A stretch of 64,000 nucleotides of DNA from assembly GCF_000971175.1 (NCBI RefSeq), contig NZ_BBLY01000005.1:124001-188000 (forward strand). Reading direction: 5' to 3'. Every line of letters begins with the position of its first letter. Position 1 is the stretch's first letter. The position numbers and the translations under genes are program-made. The notes below the pieces were generated by a model that searched no databases, had not been told where the DNA came from, and worked only from the letters and a program-made list of their open reading frames with translations. Source of the stretch: Demequina pelophila. Lineage in GTDB: Bacteria > Actinomycetota > Actinomycetes > Actinomycetales > Demequinaceae. Positions 58,660-64,000 of the stretch are shown here, piece by piece.

Positions 58660-59511
58660 TCAGCGCGCGGCATCCGGGCCCCGGTCGGGCCGCGCCGGCG
58701 GCTCGTCGACGGTCGCGTGGACGATCTCCTCGTGCACCATCCGGTCCCCTGCCGCGAGCAGGCGCTTGCCGTGGTCGCCGCCGATCCGATCGCGCAGCCG
58801 GTCCCATCGCGCCTGGTAGACCTCCGAGAACCGGCGCCGGGCCCGCTCGCGGCGCGCGTCCGAGTAGAACCGGTGCGCCCAGAACGACGTGGGCTTGGCG
58901 AGCCGCAGCGCGCACACCATCGCGACGGCAGGCACGACGATGCCCACGAGCCCCAGGTGCCGCTTGCCCTTGAGGAACGCGATCACCACCCAGGCGAAGT
59001 GCGCGACCACCGCGAGCACGAAGACCCAGCGGGAGCCGGCGGTGTCGGGGCTGATCCCGATCGGGTTGACCTGCACGAGCAGCGCGGCCGCGATGACCAC
59101 CGCCACCAGGATCGCGTCGATCGACTTGCGCCCCTCCTCGGACCAGTAGACGTCCTCGAGGTGGAGCCACAGCGCGAACTCGTCGAGCGCGAGCGCCGCG
59201 CCCGCGCCGAACAGCAGGCCCAGCACCTCCGCCCACGGGCTCCCGGGCGCGTAGCGCAGGTGGAGAGCCCCGGTGACGAGCACGAGCAGGATGCCCCACA
59301 CCTGGTGATGGACGTGCACGCCGCCGATGTGGATGTTGGACAGCACCCCGCCCTCGGGCGCGGGCTCACCCGTGCGCGCCCGGGCCGCCTCCCCCGCCCG
59401 GATGCGGCGCGTCACCCAGCGCGTGGCGGCGAAGGTGAGCACGAAGCCGACGAGCATCCACAGGGCGGCCGCGCGGCCGCTCTCCACGAACGTCGCCTCG
59501 TACCAGGCCAT
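58660..59511 (-). CDS. Membrane protein with conserved histidine cluster, unknown function
   Basis: A 283-residue membrane protein with six or so helices (first at about 14-33) and a basic C-terminal tail (RRERARRRF). The loop/helix region SNIHIGGVHVHHQVWGI carries four His, and DEFALWLHLEDVYW is acidic; together these could bind a metal. No named family is recognised. ATG at 59511 chosen because GAGGGG lies 6 nt upstream. Confidence 0.8.
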   Translation of the reverse strand: MAWYEATFVESGRAAALWMLVGFVLTFAATRWVTRRIRAGEAARARTGEPAPEGGVLSNIHIGGVHVHHQVWGILLVLVTGALHLRYAPGSPWAEVLGLLFGAGAALALDEFALWLHLEDVYWSEEGRKSIDAILVAVVIAAALLVQVNPIGISPDTAGSRWVFVLAVVAHFAWVVIAFLKGKRHLGLVGIVVPAVAMVCALRLAKPTSFWAHRFYSDARRERARRRFSEVYQARWDRLRDRIGGDHGKRLLAAGDRMVHEEIVHATVDEPPARPDRGPDAAR

Positions 59512-59582
59512 GCGCACCCCCTCGTCCCATGGTGGACGATGCGGTGGCGGCGCGCGCGGTCAGGCGCGCCCCGGTCTCGCGG

Positions 59583-60095
59583 TCAGTCGCGCGGGGCGTC
59601 GTCCACGATCGCGCCCGACTCGAGCACCTTGCGCAGGTAGGCGTACGTGAGGTCGCCGGCCACCTGGTCGAACTGGTGCTCGTAGCCCGCGTCGTTGTAC
59701 AGCGAGATGTTGTGCTTGGAGTTCTGGCCGGTGAACGCCCAGACCTCCTTGACCCCCTCGGGCAGGTAGCCCAGGACGGCGAACAGCAGCTGCGTGCCGA
59801 TCCCCTGGCCCTGCAGGTCCGGGACCACGGCGAGGCGGCCGATGCGCGCCTTGTCCCCGTCCTCGACCTCCACCCGGATGGAGCCCACCAGGCGGTGGCC
59901 GGCCCAGGCGCCGAGCGTCACCACGGTGTCGCGGCCCAGGTCCTCGACCAGCTCGTCGAGGGTCTGGGTGAGCGCGGGGATGTTGGGATCGTTGAAGATC
60001 TGCGCCTCGGACACGAACGCCGCGCGGCGCAGCGTCAGCAGCTCGCCCGCCTGCTCGACGGGCACGGTGTCGATCCGGATGTCTCCCTCGCTCAT
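59583..60095 (-). CDS. GNAT-family N-acetyltransferase
   Basis: A 170-residue acetyltransferase. The acetyl-CoA binding motif is RLAVVPDLQGQGIGTQLL (about residues 95-112), followed by NISLYNDAGYE. The acceptor is unknown. ATG start 7 nt after CACGAT (leaderless), divergent from purU. Confidence 0.9.
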   Translation of the reverse strand: MSEGDIRIDTVPVEQAGELLTLRRAAFVSEAQIFNDPNIPALTQTLDELVEDLGRDTVVTLGAWAGHRLVGSIRVEVEDGDKARIGRLAVVPDLQGQGIGTQLLFAVLGYLPEGVKEVWAFTGQNSKHNISLYNDAGYEHQFDQVAGDLTYAYLRKVLESGAIVDDAPRD

Positions 60096-60102
60096 ACCCC
60101 CT

Positions 60103-60108
60103 ATCGTG
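60103..60108 (-). promoter_or_regulatory. -10 box (CACGAT) of the GNAT gene
   Basis: CACGAT, 7-nt spacer, ATG at 60095; leaderless arrangement. Confidence 0.4.
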
Positions 60109-60159
60109 TCACGACCGCGGCCCTGGGGTGACCCCCGCATCGTCCCCGGAGCGCGAAGG

Positions 60160-60165
60160 TACCCT
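60160..60165 (+). promoter_or_regulatory. -10 box (TACCCT) of purU
   Basis: TACCCT, 7-nt spacer, ATG at 60173; leaderless, with a GGGGACGATGC copy just upstream (60137-60147, minus). Confidence 0.5.
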
Positions 60166-60172
60166 TGCCCGC

Positions 60173-61018
60173 ATGACCGCTTCGTGGGTGCTCAGCCTGT
60201 CCTGCCCGGACCGTCCCGGGATCGTGCATGCCGTGTCCGGCGTCCTCGCCGACCACGACGGCAACATCACGGAGTCGCAGCAGTTCGGCGACGCGGACAC
60301 GGGCCTGTTCTTCATGCGCGTCGAGTTCGCGTCCGCCGCGGACCGCGCGGAGCTGGAGACCGCGCTGGGCGTGGTGGCCGCGCGCTTCGAGATGACGTGG
60401 AAGCTCGACGTGGCGGGCCGGCGCATGCGCACCCTCGTGCTCGTCTCCAAGGCCGAGCACTGCATCAACGACCTGCTGTTCCGCGAGCGCGCGGGCACGC
60501 TGCCGGTGGACATCGTGGGCGTCGCCGGCAACCACACGACGCTGGAAGACCTGGCCGCGTTCTACGGCAAGCCGTTCCACCACATCCCGGTCACCCGCGA
60601 GACCAAGCCGGCGGCGGAGGCGGAGCTGCTCGCGCTGGTCGAGCGGCTCGACGTCGAGCTCGTGGTGCTCGCCCGCTACATGCAGATCCTGTCCCCCGCG
60701 CTGTCCGAGGCGCTGCGCGGGCGCGCGATCAACATCCATCACTCGTTCCTGCCCAGCTTCAAGGGCGCGCGCCCCTACTTCCAGGCGCACGACCGCGGGG
60801 TGAAGCTCATCGGCGCGACCGCGCACTACGTGACGAGCGACCTGGACGAGGGCCCGATCATCGAGCAGGACGTCGAGCGCGTGGACCACACGTTCACGCC
60901 CGAGTCGCTCACCGCGATCGGCGCGGACGTCGAGCGCCGCGCCCTGGCCCGCGCGGTCCGCTGGCACGCGGAGCACCGCATCCTGCTCGACGGGCACCGG
61001 ACCATCGTCTTCCGGTAG
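60173..61018 (+). CDS. purU: Formyltetrahydrofolate deformylase
   Basis: A 281-residue enzyme that hydrolyses 10-formyl-THF to THF and formate, balancing the folate pool with GlyA and FolD encoded nearby. An N-terminal ACT domain (about 4-82; SCPDRPGIVHAVSG) precedes a formyltransferase domain with NIHHSFLPSFKGARPY and SDLDEGPIIEQD (catalytic Asn/His/Asp). The ACT domain normally senses methionine and glycine in E. coli. Confidence 0.95.
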   Translation: MTASWVLSLSCPDRPGIVHAVSGVLADHDGNITESQQFGDADTGLFFMRVEFASAADRAELETALGVVAARFEMTWKLDVAGRRMRTLVLVSKAEHCINDLLFRERAGTLPVDIVGVAGNHTTLEDLAAFYGKPFHHIPVTRETKPAAEAELLALVERLDVELVVLARYMQILSPALSEALRGRAINIHHSFLPSFKGARPYFQAHDRGVKLIGATAHYVTSDLDEGPIIEQDVERVDHTFTPESLTAIGADVERRALARAVRWHAEHRILLDGHRTIVFR

Positions 61019-61114
61019 GCGCGGCGGCGGGGTGGGCCCCGCACCTCGATAGCAGCCTCGCTGAGCCCGCGGCCGGACCGCCGAGCCCTTCGCGCAGCAC
61101 AACATTTGCCAGGT

Positions 61115-61130
61115 CGGGGGTTTTCCCCCG
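61115..61130 (+). other. Small hairpin upstream of the ABC genes
   Basis: CGGGGG-TTTT-CCCCCG, a 6-bp perfect hairpin, about 90 nt before the ABC ATPase start in an otherwise featureless 196-bp gap. It could be part of a purU terminator or an ABC leader. Confidence 0.3.
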
Positions 61131-61214
61131 CCCTCCTCGGGGGCGGCCCACGGCGGCACGGGCGCCCTTCGCCGGTGGAATGGAAGCACACCCACCGGAT
61201 GCCGAGGAGGCGCC

Positions 61215-62141
61215 ATGATCCAGGCCACCGACCTGACCAAGCAGTACGGAACCACGACCGCCGTCGACCGCGTCAGCTTCACGCTGACGCCCGGCAAGGT
61301 CACCGGCTTCCTGGGCCCCAACGGGGCCGGCAAGTCCACCACGATGCGCATGATCCTGGGGCTGGACCGCCCCACGTCCGGCACCGTCACGGTCGCCGGC
61401 CGGCACTACCGGGAGCACGCCCGCCCGCTCGCCGTGCTCGGCGCGCTCATCGACGCCAAGGGCGTCCACCCCAAGCTCTCGGCTCGCCGCCACCTGTCCG
61501 CCGTCGCCGCCACGCACGGGATCTCCCGCCGCCGCGTCGACGAGGTGCTCGAGCTCACCGGCCTCACCCCCGTGGCGAACAAGGCCGCCGGCACGTTCTC
61601 GCTGGGCATGGGCCAGCGCCTGGGCATCGCCACGGCGCTGCTGGGCGACCCGGACTGCGTCATGCTCGACGAGCCGGTCAACGGCCTCGATCCCGACGGC
61701 GTCCTGTGGGTGCGCCGCCTGGCCCGCCAGCTCGCCGACGAGGGTCGCACCGTCTTCCTCTCCTCGCACCTCATGTCCGAGGTCCAGCAGACCGCCGACC
61801 AGATCCTGGTGATCGGCCGCGGCCGGATCCTGGCCGATGCGCCGCTCGCCGAGTTCATGCTCGCCAACTCCACGCGGGCCGTCCGCGTGACCAGCCCCGA
61901 TGCCGCGGCGCTGGCCCAGGCGCTGCGCGGCCGCGGCGCGACCATCGCGGCGCACGACGGCGACACCCTCACCGTCACCGGCATCGACACCACCGGCGTC
62001 GCCGTCGCCGCCCGCGACCACGGCCTGCTGCTCACCAACGTGCACGACCAGTCCTCGACCCTCGAGGACGCCTACATGCGGCTCACCGCCCGCGAGGTGG
62101 AGTACGCCTCCGCGGGGACGCCCGCCACGTCGGCCGCCTGA
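61215..62141 (+). CDS. ABC transporter ATP-binding protein
   Basis: A 308-residue ABC ATPase of the drug/lantibiotic-export (CcmA-type) class. Walker A GPNGAGKST, signature LGMGQRL, Walker B CVMLDEP and the switch His in SSHLMSEVQ. GAGGAGG precedes the ATG. It forms a two-component exporter with the downstream permease; the substrate is unknown. Confidence 0.95.
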   Translation: MIQATDLTKQYGTTTAVDRVSFTLTPGKVTGFLGPNGAGKSTTMRMILGLDRPTSGTVTVAGRHYREHARPLAVLGALIDAKGVHPKLSARRHLSAVAATHGISRRRVDEVLELTGLTPVANKAAGTFSLGMGQRLGIATALLGDPDCVMLDEPVNGLDPDGVLWVRRLARQLADEGRTVFLSSHLMSEVQQTADQILVIGRGRILADAPLAEFMLANSTRAVRVTSPDAAALAQALRGRGATIAAHDGDTLTVTGIDTTGVAVAARDHGLLLTNVHDQSSTLEDAYMRLTAREVEYASAGTPATSAA

Positions 62142-62205
62142 CGCACGGGCGTCACCCGACGCGCCCGCACCCCATCCCCACCCCAGACTTCCCAGGAGAC
62201 CCTTC

Positions 62206-63069
62206 ATGTCCACGCTCGCCACCGCATCGTCCACCACCGCATCGTCCACTGCCGCATCGTCCACCCGCACCACCGTCAAGAATGCGTCGCTCGCCGGCGC
62301 GATCCGCGCCGAATGGATCAAGTCCAGCGCCCTCAAGGGCACGTGGATCCGCCTCGCCATCGCGGCCGCGCTCTCGGGGCTGGTCGCCATGCTCGCCTCG
62401 AACACCATCGTCGCCAACCCGGAGGCCGCGGTGCTCGCGGTGAGCGAGTCCGGCTCGGCCGCTGGCTTCACCATCGCGATGGCCGCGACCTGGATGGGCC
62501 TCATCGTCATCTCGATGCTTGCCGGCTCGATCGCGACGCACGAGTACGCGCACGGCTCCATCCGCACCACGCTGATCGCCCAGCCGCGCCGCGGCATCGT
62601 CCTCGCCGCCAAGATGGCCGTCACCGCGGCCTATGCGCTCCTCGGGGGCGTGCTGTGCCTCGCCACCGCCTACGGTGCGGCCTGGGCCAACCTCTCCCAG
62701 GTGGGGGCCCTGCCCGACCTCGCGGACGGCCAGACGCTCCGCCTCGCCGGCGGCCTCCTGCTCGCGCTGGTGTCGCTGTGCTGGCTCGCGCTGGCGCTGG
62801 GCCACCTGGTGCGTTCGACCGTGGTGTCCAACATCGTGATCGTCGCGGTGCTGTTCGTGATCCCCTCGACCACCGGCATGGTCCAGAGCGACATCGTCGA
62901 GGTGATCAACAAGGTCCTGCCGCAGGGCGCGACCGCCGCGATCGGTCAGGCCCTCCCGGCCGCGGACCCGACGCTGCTGAGCCCCTGGCTGGGCCTGGTC
63001 GCGGTCCTCGCGTGGGGCATCCTCCCCTCGATCGCCGCGCACGCCCGGATGCGCACGGCGGATCTGTAG
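62206..63069 (+). CDS. ABC transporter permease
   Basis: A 287-residue permease with six helices of the ABC-2 class, e.g. AAALSGLVAMLASNTIV and GLIVISMLAGSIATHEYAHG. CCCAGGAG precedes the ATG. Its N-terminus starts with a low-complexity Thr/Ala/Ser stretch encoded by the 15-bp DNA repeat at 62221. Confidence 0.93.
   Translation: MSTLATASSTTASSTAASSTRTTVKNASLAGAIRAEWIKSSALKGTWIRLAIAAALSGLVAMLASNTIVANPEAAVLAVSESGSAAGFTIAMAATWMGLIVISMLAGSIATHEYAHGSIRTTLIAQPRRGIVLAAKMAVTAAYALLGGVLCLATAYGAAWANLSQVGALPDLADGQTLRLAGGLLLALVSLCWLALALGHLVRSTVVSNIVIVAVLFVIPSTTGMVQSDIVEVINKVLPQGATAAIGQALPAADPTLLSPWLGLVAVLAWGILPSIAAHARMRTADL
62221..62265 (+). repeat. 15-bp coding tandem repeat with GCATCGTCCAC core
   Basis: Three units of RCCGCATCGTCCACY encode Thr/Ala-Ala-Ser-Ser-Thr repeats at the permease N-terminus. 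Each unit contains GCATCGTCC, the first 9 bases of GCATCGTCCCC, the minus-strand form of the window's repeated 11-mer. Confidence 0.85.
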
Positions 63070-63106
63070 GACCAGCCCCAGCACCGCGCCCCAGCACTGC
63101 GCCCCG

Positions 63107-63155
63107 GGAGGTGCTCAGTGCCCATTTCGAGCCAGAATGGGCACTCAGCACCTCC
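63107..63155. repeat. Intergenic palindrome, family B copy 2
   Basis: 20-bp arms with one mismatch (GGAGGTGCTCAGTGCCCATT at 63107-63126 and its complement at 63136-63155) and a 9-nt loop. It lies 37 nt after the permease stop and before the GPP34 gene. Confidence 0.85.
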
Positions 63156-63197
63156 TGGGGCGCTGCGTGCCAATATCGCAAGACGAACGGAGCCAGC

Positions 63198-63947
63198 ATG
63201 AGCACGCCTCACCACGACGCCACCCTGCACCAGGCCGACCACGGCCTCACCCTGCCGCAGCAGCTGATCCTGGTCGCCTACGACCCGGAGGCGGGCAAGC
63301 CGCGCCACGTGGGCATGCTGGACCAGCGCGTCGCGGGCGCCGCGATCGTCGAGCTCGCCCTGCGCGAGGCGGTCACACTCGAGGGCACCTCGCGCCGGCC
63401 CGAGCGTCGGCGCATCGTCGCGGTGCCCGGGGCGCGCACGGGCGACGCCCGCCTGGACGACGTGCTCGGCGGCATCGAGGCCAAGCCGCGCGACGCCCAC
63501 CGCACCATCGGGGGACTCGCGCGCCGGGCGCGTCGCGACACCCTCGAGGACCTGGCCGCGGCGGGCGTGATGAGGCGCGAGCCCCACCGGGTGCTCGGCA
63601 TCTTCCCGAGCGACCGCTGGATCGCGACCGACGCCGGCCGGGGCGCCGCGCTGCGCGCCCGCCTCGCGGCCGTCCTGCTCGAGCAGACGGCGCCGACCGA
63701 ACGTGAGGCCGCGCTCATCGCGCTCACGGCGGACACGCCGCTGCCCAGGGCCCTGGTCGCCAAGGAGGACCGCCGCCGCGCCGCCGCCCGCGCGAAGGCC
63801 ATCACCGCCGAGCAGAAGGACGCGGCCCAGGCGGATCACGCCGCCCAGGCCGCGGTCGACGCCACGGTCGAGTCCGTCAAGGCGGCGGTCATGGCAGCCG
63901 TCATCGGCGGCGTCGTGGCGTCCACCGCCGCGACGTCCTCCGGCTGA
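63198..63947 (+). CDS. GPP34 (GOLPH3-like) family protein
   Basis: A 249-residue protein with the GPP34 fold: LTLPQQLILVAYDPEAGKP, GAAIVELALREAVTLEG and LEDLAAAGVMRRE are its conserved segments (about 17-200). The eukaryotic version binds phosphatidylinositol-4-phosphate; actinobacterial copies have no agreed role but are frequent. A C-terminal coiled/Ala-rich tail with a hydrophobic end (AAVMAAVIGGVVAST) may be a membrane tether. ATG with ACGGAG upstream. Confidence 0.93.
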   Translation: MSTPHHDATLHQADHGLTLPQQLILVAYDPEAGKPRHVGMLDQRVAGAAIVELALREAVTLEGTSRRPERRRIVAVPGARTGDARLDDVLGGIEAKPRDAHRTIGGLARRARRDTLEDLAAAGVMRREPHRVLGIFPSDRWIATDAGRGAALRARLAAVLLEQTAPTEREAALIALTADTPLPRALVAKEDRRRAAARAKAITAEQKDAAQADHAAQAAVDATVESVKAAVMAAVIGGVVASTAATSSG

Positions 63948-63960
63948 GCCGGGCGCGGCC

Positions 63961-63999
63961 GGCAGTCCGGGCTGGCAGTCCCGGCTGGCAGTCCGGGCT
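63961..63999. repeat. 13-bp tandem repeat at the right edge
   Basis: Three units of GGCAGTCCGGGCT (63961-63973, 63974-63986, 63987-63999) immediately after the GPP34 gene; the array may continue beyond the window. Confidence 0.85.
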
Positions 64000-64000
64000 G

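Overview
This window is high-GC actinobacterial chromosome (well above 70% G+C by eye). WhiB1, PdtaS, AdnA/AdnB, UvrD2, UPF0182, DUF3107, DUF3152, a GPP34 protein and a DUF5679 zinc ribbon occur together. Many gene starts are leaderless, with a TANNNT-like hexamer only 6-8 nt before an ATG or GTG. A member of the Micrococcales (Cellulomonas/Demequina-like) is my best guess, by inference only. I see no rRNA, CRISPR array, insertion sequence or prophage. The only tRNA is initiator tRNA-fMet.

Layout. 1-10.4 kb: a two-component system cut by the left edge, a large membrane protein, an orphan FHA-FtsK/SpoIIIE (EssC-like) ATPase, whiB1 with a CRP-like site, pdtaS, and a pair of fluoride channels. 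10.4-17.1 kb: two APC permeases (one KimA-like), a patatin, an FGGY sugar kinase, tRNA-fMet and a DUF4328 protein. 17.5-39.5 kb: a block whose order resembles the Mycobacterium tuberculosis Rv3193c-Rv3211 region as I remember it: UPF0182, PDZ-Lon protease, DUF2342 metalloprotease, E1-like protein, UvrD2, NudC, AdnB, AdnA, DUF3152, DUF3107 and a DEAD-box helicase. A macrolide-phosphotransferase-like kinase and a PHP phosphoesterase are interleaved or adjacent. 40-49.6 kb: aminopeptidase P, a thioredoxin-CcdA fusion, a tight three-gene operon (DMT-transporter/glycosyltransferase fusion, alpha/beta hydrolase, second glycosyltransferase), a MocR regulator and a histidine-rich small protein. 49.6-64 kb: MgtE-N/CBS protein, DUF1003, Mrp, a cupin, a galactokinase homologue, ExoIII, a glyA-folD operon under a probable ZTP riboswitch, purU, a two-gene ABC transporter and a GPP34 protein.

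Themes. DNA repair and recombination (AdnAB, UvrD2, ExoIII) and one-carbon metabolism (GlyA, FolD, PurU) are the clearest functional groupings. Several genes are linked by 1-4 nt stop/start overlaps and are probably translationally coupled.

Most unexplained signals lie between genes. First, an 11-mer, GGGGACGATGC, occurs 13 times exactly on both strands. Second, a set of intergenic inverted repeats at five loci shares a GGNCACTGAGNACC-like arm. Third, several short tandem repeats sit right after stop codons. The best candidate for an unfamiliar protein system is the 43.3-47.7 kb operon with the transporter-glycosyltransferase fusion.
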